Shown piece by piece: positions 21,344 through 27,854 of a stretch of DNA of 28,502 nucleotides. Under the pieces are notes generated by a model. It was not told the origin of the DNA, did no database searches, and was given only the letters and a program-made list of their open reading frames with translations. Every line of letters begins with the position of its first letter. Position 1 is the first letter of the stretch. The position numbers were made by a program, and so were the translations under genes. This DNA is from Lactonifactor sp. BIOML-A5 (GTDB lineage Bacteria; Bacillota; Clostridia; Lachnospirales; Lachnospiraceae): the NCBI RefSeq assembly GCF_009677585.1, contig NZ_WKYV01000046.1, positions 1 through 28,502 of the forward strand. The letters are read 5' to 3'.

Positions 21344-22357
21344 ATGGAGATCCTTCAAAATACGTGGCTGTTCTTTCAAGACCAAGTGCTTGGAATGAAA
21401 TGGCTCAACGCCCTAATCGGTAATCTGCTCTCGTTGTTCGGTCTTGATGTAACAGGACGAATTGGTGGCAGCGTTCAATTCTTTATCTATGATGTACTAA
21501 AAATCACCGTACTGCTCTGCGTGCTGATTTTCATCATCTCGTACATTCAAAGCTACTTCCCGCCGGAACGAAGCAAGAAAATTATGAGCCGCTTTCACGG
21601 CGTGTGGGCAAATATCATGGCAGCACTGCTTGGCACGGTAACGCCTTTTTGCTCTTGCTCCTCCATACCTCTGTTCATTGGATTTACCAGTGCCGGACTG
21701 CCCCTTGGCGTGACTTTTTCCTTTCTGATTTCCTCACCCATGGTAGACCTCGGGTCGCTCGTTCTGCTCATGAGCATCTTTGGCACAAAGGTCGCTATCG
21801 TCTATGTCGTTGTGGGCCTGGTTATCGCGGTCGTTGGCGGTACGCTGATTGAAAAACTTCACATGGAAAACTATGTGGAAGAATTCATTCGCTCGGCAAG
21901 CGGCGTAGATATTGAATCGCCTGACTTAACCCGCAAAGAGCGTGTCATTTACGCCAAGGATCAGGTGGTGTCAACCTTCAAAAAAGTTCTGCCGTACATT
22001 CTGGTTGGCGTGGGCATCGGAGCTATCATCCACAACTGGATTCCTGAAAGCTGGATTGAGATGGTGCTTGGCAGCAATAATCCTTTTGGGGTAGTGCTGG
22101 CAACTCTGCTTGGCGTTCCCATGTACGCTGACATTTTCGGCACGATTCCGGTGGCCGAAGCGCTGCTCTACAAAGGCGCGCAGCTTGGTACGGTTCTCTC
22201 CTTTATGATGGCAGTCACAACGCTTTCCCTGCCCTCCATCATCATGCTGCGCAAGGCGGTAAAGCCGAAGCTGTTGGGCACATTTATTGCCATCTGCACC
22301 ATCGGCATTATCATTGTTGGCTATCTGTTTAATATTTTCCAGTATCTACTGGTTTAA
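21344..22357 (+). CDS. arsP: ArsP-type (DUF318) permease
   Basis: A 337-residue membrane permease of the PF03773 family, with about eight to ten hydrophobic helices. The signature TPFCSCSSIPLFIGFTSAGL holds Cys103 and Cys105, which bind metalloids in this family, and a matching GVPMYADIFGTIPVAEALL segment lies in the second half. Known ArsP proteins export trivalent organoarsenicals such as methylarsenite and roxarsone. Which substrate this one takes is not visible. The start is the ATG at 21344; a TTG 30 bases earlier (21314) lies too near operator 2. It is followed 15 bases later by the ferredoxin-DUF2703 gene. Confidence 0.85.
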   Translation: MEILQNTWLFFQDQVLGMKWLNALIGNLLSLFGLDVTGRIGGSVQFFIYDVLKITVLLCVLIFIISYIQSYFPPERSKKIMSRFHGVWANIMAALLGTVTPFCSCSSIPLFIGFTSAGLPLGVTFSFLISSPMVDLGSLVLLMSIFGTKVAIVYVVVGLVIAVVGGTLIEKLHMENYVEEFIRSASGVDIESPDLTRKERVIYAKDQVVSTFKKVLPYILVGVGIGAIIHNWIPESWIEMVLGSNNPFGVVLATLLGVPMYADIFGTIPVAEALLYKGAQLGTVLSFMMAVTTLSLPSIIMLRKAVKPKLLGTFIAICTIGIIIVGYLFNIFQYLLV

Positions 22358-22372
22358 TGGGAGGGAAAGAGA

Positions 22373-23146
22373 ATGGCTAAAAACTGGTATCCAGTCATCG
22401 ATTATCTTGCTTGCACTGAATGCGGAACCTGCGTGGATTTTTGCTCCCACAGTGTTTATAACAAAGCAAAAGCCCCGTCCCCTGTGGTGATGCAACCCGG
22501 AAACTGCATTGACCGTTGCCACGGCTGCGGCAACAAGTGTCCGGCAGGCGCCATCTCCTATGTAGGCGACGATACTGGCTGGACACCGCCAAACGGCGAA
22601 TGCAGTGCAAAAAAAAGCGTAGATTGCTGCCGCGGCGGGGCTTGTGAGGAGGATTCCTCCAAGGCTGTGCTTGTGGAATATCTCTATCTTGATCTCAATA
22701 CCTGTGACCGCTGTATCGGCGCCGATGCGGTACTGGAAGAAGTTTTGGGCAGTATCGCGCCCGCTCTGGAGGCTGCCGGATATACCATGCGGCTTCAAAA
22801 GGTACAGATCGCCACAAAAGAACTGGCGGAGCACTACCGATTCCTTGCGTCGCCCACCATTCGTGTAAATGGGCAGGATATCTGCGGACCTGTTGCGGAA
22901 AACACCTGCGGCTGCTGTGGTGAAATCAGCGGAACCGATGTGACCTGTCGTACCTTTGCATACAAAGGTCAAGCCTATGAAGTACCGCCCAAAGCCATGC
23001 TGGCTGAAGGAATTCTAAGAGCTGTGCTCGGCATGGTGCAGCCCGTTTGTGACTGCGGCGAGTATTCACTTCCAGAAAATCTCAAAAACTTCTTTGAGGG
23101 AAAAGCTGTGAAGACCGGTTGCTGCCCTGAAGGTACTTGCGGATGA
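22373..23146 (+). CDS. ferredoxin-DUF2703 fusion protein
   Basis: A 257-residue cysteine-rich cytosolic protein of two parts. Residues 10-60 form a two-cluster ferredoxin: C14-x2-C17-x2-C20-x3-C24 and C45-x3-C49-x2-C52-x3-C56. From about 97 comes a thioredoxin-like DUF2703 domain (LYLDLNTCDRCIGADAVLEE, with C111-x2-C114, then FLASPTIRVNGQDICG). Cys pairs follow (CGCC) and the C-terminus ends GCCPEGTCG. DUF2703 proteins recur in arsenic operons and are thought to handle arsenic or its reduction; the exact reaction is unknown. Electron delivery from the clusters to the CxxC domain is plausible. Its stop overlaps the start of the broken ccdA (ATGA). Confidence 0.85.
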   Translation: MAKNWYPVIDYLACTECGTCVDFCSHSVYNKAKAPSPVVMQPGNCIDRCHGCGNKCPAGAISYVGDDTGWTPPNGECSAKKSVDCCRGGACEEDSSKAVLVEYLYLDLNTCDRCIGADAVLEEVLGSIAPALEAAGYTMRLQKVQIATKELAEHYRFLASPTIRVNGQDICGPVAENTCGCCGEISGTDVTCRTFAYKGQAYEVPPKAMLAEGILRAVLGMVQPVCDCGEYSLPENLKNFFEGKAVKTGCCPEGTCG

Positions 23147-23448
23147 GTAAACAAAGGATATAAAAACAGTTATTCCACTTTTGATTTTCGCCGTCATTGC
23201 CGAGATTGACCTTTACGGTTTTGGGTATCCTTGCGGCCACGGCGGGCAGCCTTGTATGGAGTGTTTTGCTACTGCTGCTCTATTTCATTGGGCACGGCAT
23301 TCTCGCCGTGATTGCGGAGCCTTCCATGGGCTTTGCCCAAAAGCTCTCCCAAAGCGAGAAGTATGGAAAAGCTAGCGCTATTTTGAAAATCGTCATGGGC
23401 GCGGTGATCCTGCTCATCGGTTTCTATTTGTTATATTCAGGTTTCTAA
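23143..23448 (+). pseudogene. CcdA/DsbD-like membrane electron carrier, deleted and frameshifted
   Basis: An ATG at 23143 overlapping the previous stop gives only MSKQRI then TAA. A little further the sequence VIPLLIFAVIA appears in one frame and passes into LTFTVLGILAATAGSLVWS ... YFIGHGILAVIAEP ... SEKYGKASAILKIVMGAVIL in the next. These are the last helices of a CcdA-type membrane protein, usually about 220-240 residues. The first two thirds are gone and at least one frameshift remains. An intact CcdA would feed electrons across the membrane to the thioredoxin-like protein that follows. The tail alone (from TTG 23197) could give an 83-residue two-helix protein, but I doubt it. Confidence 0.75.
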
Positions 23449-23473
23449 TCATGAATTTAAGGAGGTTTTTATT

Positions 23474-23917
23474 ATGGCATTGTTTGGTTTTGGTAAAAAG
23501 AAAAATGCAGAGGAAGAATTGGTGCAGTGTGGTTGCGGGGAAATGTGCAAGCCCTCCGAAATTGCCGCAAAGAAAGCTGACGAAGAAGCAAAAGCAAAAA
23601 ACTCCGGTTGCTGCTGTGGCGGTGACTGCAATACAGAAACGATTGCGGAAGCCGAAAAAGCAAAAGTGAGCGGTTCATCCGTCAAGGTGCTTGGCTCGGG
23701 CTGTGCAAAGTGCAATCAACTGGAAGCGGCTACCTTGGAAGCGCTCAAAGAGCTTGGCATGGATGCCACCATTGACCATGTGACAGACTTTACACAGATC
23801 GCTGCTTACGGTGTGATGACAACTCCTGCATTGGTTGTGGACGGCAAGGTCGTTTCCTTTGGAAAGGTTTTAAAAAAGGACGAGGTCGTTAAAATCCTGC
23901 AAAAAGTACGGGGGTAA
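23474..23917 (+). CDS. small thioredoxin-like protein with Cys-rich N-terminus
   Basis: A 147-residue protein. The C-terminal 78 residues are a small thioredoxin fold of the 'redox-active disulfide protein 2' kind, with the pair C77-A-K-C80 (VLGSGCAKCNQLEAA), cis-Pro segment MTTPALVVDG and helix KKDEVVKILQ. The N-terminal part holds CGCGEMC and SGCCCGGDC, unusual for this family and possibly a metalloid or zinc site. In arsenic operons such proteins are placed to reduce ArsC, DUF2703 proteins or bound arsenic. It follows the broken ccdA, its probable former electron source. AAGGAGG lies upstream of the ATG. Confidence 0.87.
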   Translation: MALFGFGKKKNAEEELVQCGCGEMCKPSEIAAKKADEEAKAKNSGCCCGGDCNTETIAEAEKAKVSGSSVKVLGSGCAKCNQLEAATLEALKELGMDATIDHVTDFTQIAAYGVMTTPALVVDGKVVSFGKVLKKDEVVKILQKVRG

Positions 23918-23921
23918 ATTT

Positions 23922-24968
23922 ATGGCAAAGGAAAAATCACAAAGCATTGGCTTCTTTCAAAAATACCTGACCGTGTGGGTTGCTCTCTGTATGACGGCAG
24001 GTGTTTTAATTGGTAAACTTTTACCTGCCGTTCCTGCATTTTTAGGCCGTTTTGAGTATGCCAGAGTTTCTATTCCGGTCGCCATCCTCATTTGGGTGAT
24101 GATTTATCCCATGATGATGAAGGTGAATTTCCAGAGCGTCAAAAATGTGGGGAAAAACCCAAAGGGGTTATTCGTCACATGGGTGACAAACTGGCTCATC
24201 AAGCCGTTCACCATGTACGGTATCGCCGCGCTATTTTTCTATGTGGTTTTTAAGGGCTTGATTGCCCCTGACCTCGCCAAGGAGTATCTGGCGGGTGCAG
24301 TACTCTTGGGTGCGGCACCCTGCACAGCGATGGTGTTCGTCTGGAGCACGCTCACCAAAGGAAACCCTGCCTACACCGTAGTACAGGTAGCAACCAACGA
24401 TTTGATTATTCTGGTTGCCTTTGTGCCGATTGTGAAATTCCTACTGGGCGTTTCCAACGTGTCCGTGCCATGGGACACGCTGATTTTATCGGTCATTTTA
24501 TTTGTAGTCATTCCGCTTGCGGGCGGTATTCTGACCCGTGTGCTGGTGACAAATCGCAAGGGCACAGAGTATTTTGAAAACACCTTTGTCCATAAATTTG
24601 ATAATGCCACCAGCATTGGTCTGCTGCTCACTTTGGTATTGCTGTTTTCCTTCCAAGGTGATGTGATTTTGAATAATCCGCTGCACATTCTACTCATTGC
24701 TGTGCCGCTTGTTTTGCAAACTTTCCTTATTTTCTTCATCGCTTATTTTGCTTGCAAATGGCTGAAGCTGCCCCATGATATTGCCGCCCCTGCGGGGATG
24801 ATTGGCGCGTCCAACTTCTTTGAACTGTCGGTCGCTGTGGCGATTGCATTGTTTGGTACTACTTCACCGGCGGCTCTTGCCACCGTAGTTGGCGTGCTGA
24901 CCGAGGTGCCGGTGATGCTGTTGCTTGTAAAAATCGCCAACAAAACGAAAGGATGGTTTCCAGTATGA
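23922..24968 (+). CDS. acr3: Acr3-family arsenite efflux permease
   Basis: A 348-residue integral membrane protein with ten hydrophobic segments. Signatures of the Acr3 branch are VAILIWVMIYPMMMKVNF, LGAAPCTAMVFVWSTLTKGN (with the conserved Cys) and IGASNFFELSVAVAIALFG. Acr3 exports As(III), and in some cases Sb(III), using the proton gradient. The length is typical. The ribosome site is GGGGG before the ATG, and the gene begins 4 bases after the thioredoxin-like gene. The stop overlaps the arsC start by ATGA, so both are translated together. Confidence 0.94.
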   Translation: MAKEKSQSIGFFQKYLTVWVALCMTAGVLIGKLLPAVPAFLGRFEYARVSIPVAILIWVMIYPMMMKVNFQSVKNVGKNPKGLFVTWVTNWLIKPFTMYGIAALFFYVVFKGLIAPDLAKEYLAGAVLLGAAPCTAMVFVWSTLTKGNPAYTVVQVATNDLIILVAFVPIVKFLLGVSNVSVPWDTLILSVILFVVIPLAGGILTRVLVTNRKGTEYFENTFVHKFDNATSIGLLLTLVLLFSFQGDVILNNPLHILLIAVPLVLQTFLIFFIAYFACKWLKLPHDIAAPAGMIGASNFFELSVAVAIALFGTTSPAALATVVGVLTEVPVMLLLVKIANKTKGWFPV

Positions 24969-25372
24969 GCAAACCTAAAGTAGCATTTATCTGCGTACAC
25001 AACTCCTGCCGCAGCCAAATTGCCGAAGCACTGGGCAAGTACCTTGCGTCTGATGTCTTTGAAAGCTATTCTGCCGGAACGGAAGTAAAGCCGCAAATCA
25101 ATCAGGATGCTGTGCGGCTGATGAAGCAGATTTATGGCATCGACATGGAGCGAACTCAGCGCAGTAAGCTGCTGGAGGAGATTCCCCCAGTGGATATCGT
25201 GGTGACCATGGGCTGCAATGTGCAGTGTCCTTTTTTGCCCTGTATGCACAGGGAGGATTGGGGGTTAGATGACCCAACCGGCAAAAGCGATGTGGACTTT
25301 GAACGTACTATAAAAGCAATCCGCTCTAAAATTGAGAATTTGAGAGAGCGAATCGCTGACAACAAACTATAA
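24965..25372 (+). CDS. arsC: arsenate reductase, low-molecular-weight phosphatase type
   Basis: A 135-residue ArsC of the thioredoxin-coupled type. The P-loop C10-x5-R16 (ICVHNSCRSQIAEAL) binds arsenate, and C84, C88 and C93 (MGCNVQCPFLPC) are candidates for the relay disulfide; the acid DPTG motif lies near 103. The enzyme turns As(V) to As(III) for Acr3 to export, then needs a reduced thioredoxin, which the upstream gene may provide. The start ATG overlaps the acr3 stop. A longer start at 24953 lies inside acr3 and is not favoured. A strong terminator follows 2 bases after the stop. Confidence 0.94.
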   Translation: MSKPKVAFICVHNSCRSQIAEALGKYLASDVFESYSAGTEVKPQINQDAVRLMKQIYGIDMERTQRSKLLEEIPPVDIVVTMGCNVQCPFLPCMHREDWGLDDPTGKSDVDFERTIKAIRSKIENLRERIADNKL

Positions 25373-25374
25373 AG

Positions 25375-25406
25375 AACGAGGCTGGCGTTTGTCAGCCTCG
25401 TTTTTC
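25375..25406 (+). terminator. terminator of the arsenic operon
   Basis: AACGAGGCTG and CAGCCTCGTT form a perfect 10-bp stem with an 8-base loop, followed by TTTTCT, directly after arsC. Confidence 0.92.
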
Positions 25407-25415
25407 TATTCTCCG

Positions 25416-25499
25416 TTACATCCCCAGTATCGTCCAGTCAATACTTGCATAAGGACAGTGGAAATTTGCGGCAACATATGGTACGATAACTTTTAACAA
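25416..25499 (-). other. WTILGM micro-ORF, copy B
   Basis: Minus frame 25499-25416, possible TTG start, ending VAANFHCPYASIDWTILGM then TAA. The frame is open back to a TAG at 25512-25514. This is the most diverged copy in DNA (ACG, ATA, CTG, GGG codons and a TAA stop), yet the WTILGM end is unchanged. It lies right after the arsenic operon terminator. Confidence 0.5.
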
Positions 25500-25543
25500 G
25501 TATTTGAATTGCTAATTATTTATAATCTGTACAGTAATTAAAG

Positions 25544-25636
25544 GTATCCGTAAACTCCTGCTGCAGCCAAATTACGGAGATTATCGGCAAGCACTTTATC
25601 TCATATGTGCAACTTATATCAGGTAATTGTCTGTGA
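25544..25636 (+). pseudogene. decayed fragment of a second arsC
   Basis: The frame reads VSVNSCCSQITEIIGKHF followed by ISYVQLISG. It lines up with residues 9-38 of the intact ArsC (CVHNSCRSQIAEALGKYL). The DNA match is clear in ACTCCTGC-GCAGCCAAATT. The catalytic Arg of the P-loop is Cys here, the first Cys is lost and no start remains. It is followed 33 bases later by the AraC-type gene. Confidence 0.72.
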
Positions 25637-25668
25637 GAATTGATATACTGGAGAAAGGAGTGAAGCAA

Positions 25669-26010
25669 ATGTCTGTTCAAACAATAGAAACAATGGCAAA
25701 GTGGGTAGAAAATAACATAACAGAAAGCCCAAGCCTGCAAGATATGTCATCATATGTTGGTTATTCACCGTATTACTGCTCTACAAAGTTTCGGGAGCAC
25801 ATGGGTATGACATATAAACAATTTCTTGCCCAATGTAAATTAAAAGCTGCTGCTAATGATCTTTGCATAACCAATGACAGAATAACCGATATTGCTTTTC
25901 GATATGGGTACTCGTCATCTGAAGCGTTTGCAAGAGCTTTTTCACAAGCGTTTCAATGCTCGCCACGCCAATATCGGAAAACTTCCGGTGTTTCTCTTAG
26001 CTCACCTTAG
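25669..26010 (+). CDS. AraC-type regulator, DNA-binding domain only
   Basis: A 113-residue protein consisting only of the AraC/XylS double helix-turn-helix: SLQDMSSYVGYSPYYCSTKF, and later ITDIAFRYGYSSSEAFARAF with the family end CSPRQYRK. It is the size of SoxS or MarA; larger family members have an effector domain, which is missing here. AAAGGAG sits 7 bases before the ATG at 25669; the GTG/TTG-like starts upstream lack a site. The next gene, a methionine aminopeptidase, starts 49 bases later, so it may regulate that gene or itself. The arsC fragment just upstream suggests the module was moved in by recombination. Confidence 0.85.
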   Translation: MSVQTIETMAKWVENNITESPSLQDMSSYVGYSPYYCSTKFREHMGMTYKQFLAQCKLKAAANDLCITNDRITDIAFRYGYSSSEAFARAFSQAFQCSPRQYRKTSGVSLSSP

Positions 26011-26059
26011 TCTATAGGGCGTATTGCTCCCTCCGAATTTGTAAATGCGAGGAGATAAA

Positions 26060-26935
26060 ATGTCTGACAAGTTTGGAAGAAATGATCTCTGCTGGTGTGG
26101 CAGCGGTCGAAAATATAAGAAATGTCATGGCCCTATTGATGAGCAAATTGAAATCTACCGCTTAAAGGGATATGAAGTGCCTTATCGAAAATTGCTTAAA
26201 ACAAAACAACAGATTGAAGGTATTCGGGAAAGCAGCAAACGAAACATCGCTTTACTGGATTTCATTGCAAATTATGCGGTTGATGGAATCACCACGGAAG
26301 AGCTTGACCGGCTTATCTTCGAAAAAACCAAGGAACTGGGAGGCGTTCCAGCAACACTCAATTTTGACGGATACCCTAAGAGCGTGTGTATCTCAATTAA
26401 TGATGTTGTATGTCATGGTATCCCCTCTGATCGTATATTCCTGCGAAACGGCGATATTGTAAATATTGATGTGTCTACAATTTATAACGGATTTTTTTCA
26501 GATTCTTCACGCATGTTTTGCATTGGTGCTGTTTCCGCTGAGAAACAAAAACTGGTTGATGTTGCGAAAGAGTGTGTGGAGCTGGGCATTGAACAGGTAA
26601 AACCGTGGGGATTTCTTGGTGATGTTGGGCAAGCTGTTCAAGACCATGCAAGGGAAAATGGATATTCTGTCGTTCGAGAAATCGGAGGCCACGGTATTGG
26701 TCTACAATTTCATGAAGATCCTTGGGTCGGTTATGTGACAAAGCAAGGAACAGGAATGCTCTTAGTCCCAGGACTTGTTTTTACTGTAGAGCCTATGATA
26801 AATATGGGAAAATCCAATATAGTAACAGATAAATGCGATAATTGGACTATTCGCACTGCTGATGGGAAGCCTTCTGCGCAATGGGAAAAACAGGTGTTAG
26901 TAACCGAAACTGGTTATGAGGTGTTGGCATATTAA
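26060..26935 (+). CDS. map: type I methionine aminopeptidase with N-terminal SEC-C zinc motif
   Basis: A 291-residue enzyme that removes the first Met from new proteins. The N-terminal SEC-C motif C11-W-C13-x8-C22-H23 binds zinc and may sit on the ribosome. The pita-bread domain follows: GYPKSVCISINDVVCHGIP, metal ligands in NIDVSTIYNGFFSDSS (two Asp), GGHGIGLQFHEDP (His), FTVEPM (Glu) and a final Glu in QVLVTE. All five ligands are visible. The start at 26060 has GGAG 6 bases upstream. Hosts have their own map gene, so this one is an extra copy in the cargo region, possibly resistant to a metal or an inhibitor. Confidence 0.92.
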   Translation: MSDKFGRNDLCWCGSGRKYKKCHGPIDEQIEIYRLKGYEVPYRKLLKTKQQIEGIRESSKRNIALLDFIANYAVDGITTEELDRLIFEKTKELGGVPATLNFDGYPKSVCISINDVVCHGIPSDRIFLRNGDIVNIDVSTIYNGFFSDSSRMFCIGAVSAEKQKLVDVAKECVELGIEQVKPWGFLGDVGQAVQDHARENGYSVVREIGGHGIGLQFHEDPWVGYVTKQGTGMLLVPGLVFTVEPMINMGKSNIVTDKCDNWTIRTADGKPSAQWEKQVLVTETGYEVLAY

Positions 26936-27050
26936 TGAACAGTTAGGAATAACCAGAATTTCTTATTATGAGCATAATGAGAACCTAAATGAGCAGACCC
27001 AGCTCCTTGCAGAACTGGACCTACTCATTATTACTACATGCCAAGAATAG
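26916..27050 (+). other. short open frame after map, possible gene remnant
   Basis: A 44-codon frame overlapping the end of map by 20 bases: LGITRISYYEHNENLNEQ, then TQLLAELDLLIITTCQE. Weakly helix-turn-helix-like at the start, but no ribosome site is seen. Its end coincides with copy C of the micro-ORF on the other strand. The 26936-27268 gap holds nothing else I can support. Confidence 0.2.
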
Positions 27051-27093
27051 TCCAGAGTATCCTTGCAAAAGGATGGCGAACGGACTTTTTCAT
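27034..27093 (-). CDS. WTILGM micro-ORF, copy C (most complete)
   Basis: A 19-residue frame MKKSVRHPFARILWTILGM ending in TAG, with GGAAAGGA about 8 bases before the ATG at 27093. A longer start at 27120 adds nine residues but has no site. Of the four copies it has the best start and ribosome site. Whether it makes a peptide is unknown; evidence is codon-level conservation with copies A, B and D. Confidence 0.45.
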   Translation of the reverse strand: MKKSVRHPFARILWTILGM

Positions 27094-27268
27094 AGTATCT
27101 GTGTCCTTTCCATTGTTCATATTTGTTTAATTGAAAGTTCCGCTTTACTATGGTAAACTCACTTTATATATCTGCCGTGTAAAACTTTTGTGAAACGGTA
27201 GCATGGGAAATTAACGCTCGGTGAGCAAGTTTTATATAATTTATATAATGTGTGAGGTGGTGCAATAA

Positions 27269-27616
27269 ATGTTTAATGAAATTTGTATCTATGAGGCAAA
27301 GATTGAAAAGCAAGAGGAAATTGAGCAACTTATGAAAGAGGTTGCCGCCTTTTATATGGAGCAGGATGGTGTTATTGAAGTTAGATATATCAAACGCACC
27401 CACCGCCAAACAGATTTTAATGCCGTTAAAGAAGGGGCATTGCCTGTTCGCCTCACACGCAATGTAGGCAAAGTCACTTATGTTTTACATTGGACTGTTA
27501 GAGATGAAGAAACTCACGCAAGGGTGTCAAAGTTAGGGTTAGAGCATTTTTACAAGCGATGGAACAGATGCTTAACCACTATGCCAAAAATTATTTTGGG
27601 TGAAAACATTGTGTAA
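27269..27616 (+). CDS. small alpha/beta protein, possibly ABM-like
   Basis: A 115-residue soluble protein (FNEICIYEAKIEKQEEIEQL ... FYMEQDGVIEVRYIKRTHRQ ... GKVTYVLHWTVRDEETH). The order strand, long helix, then GVIEVRY strand is reminiscent of the dimeric ferredoxin-like folds of the ABM/EthD group, many of which bind or oxidise small aromatic molecules. I see no conserved cofactor or catalytic residue, so the function is unknown. The ribosome site is GAGGTGG, 7 bases before ATG. TATATAAT lies upstream at about 27232. It is a one-gene unit closed by a hairpin at 27687. Confidence 0.7.
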   Translation: MFNEICIYEAKIEKQEEIEQLMKEVAAFYMEQDGVIEVRYIKRTHRQTDFNAVKEGALPVRLTRNVGKVTYVLHWTVRDEETHARVSKLGLEHFYKRWNRCLTTMPKIILGENIV

Positions 27617-27686
27617 GGGTATGAGCACACCCTCTGTTAGTAGTTTAACTTCACCTACACAATAAAATCTGACTTATCACGAATTT

Positions 27687-27722
27687 GAGCCGTTGCATCT
27701 TACTTGACGCAACGGCTCTTGC
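27687..27722 (+). terminator. terminator after the 27.3 kb gene
   Basis: GAGCCGTTGC and GCAACGGCTC form a perfect 10-bp stem with a 12-base loop, followed by TTGC. The T tract is weak. Confidence 0.6.
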
Positions 27723-27727
27723 TTTGT

Positions 27728-27784
27728 CTACATGCCAAGAATAGTCCAGTCAATCCTTGCAAAAGGACGATTATAGGTTTGCTT
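27728..27784 (-). other. WTILGM micro-ORF, copy D (no start)
   Basis: The frame 27784-27728 reads KQTYNRPFARIDWTILGM and ends in TAG, and it is closed upstream by TGA at 27785. Its last 40 bases agree with copy C at about 37 positions. No start codon is available, so it is probably a defective copy. Confidence 0.4.
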
Positions 27785-27792
27785 TCAAACAC

Positions 27793-27834
27793 AAAAGGCA
27801 AAGATTCCAATGTTAATCAGAATCTTTGCCTTTT
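27793..27834 (-). terminator. terminator of hcp (bidirectional)
   Basis: AAAAGGCAAAGATTC and GAATCTTTGCCTTTT make a perfect 15-bp stem with a 12-base loop. T-rich flanks exist in both directions. It lies 21 bases beyond the hcp stop on the minus strand. Confidence 0.88.
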
Positions 27835-27854
27835 ATTTAAAATATCAGTACGAA

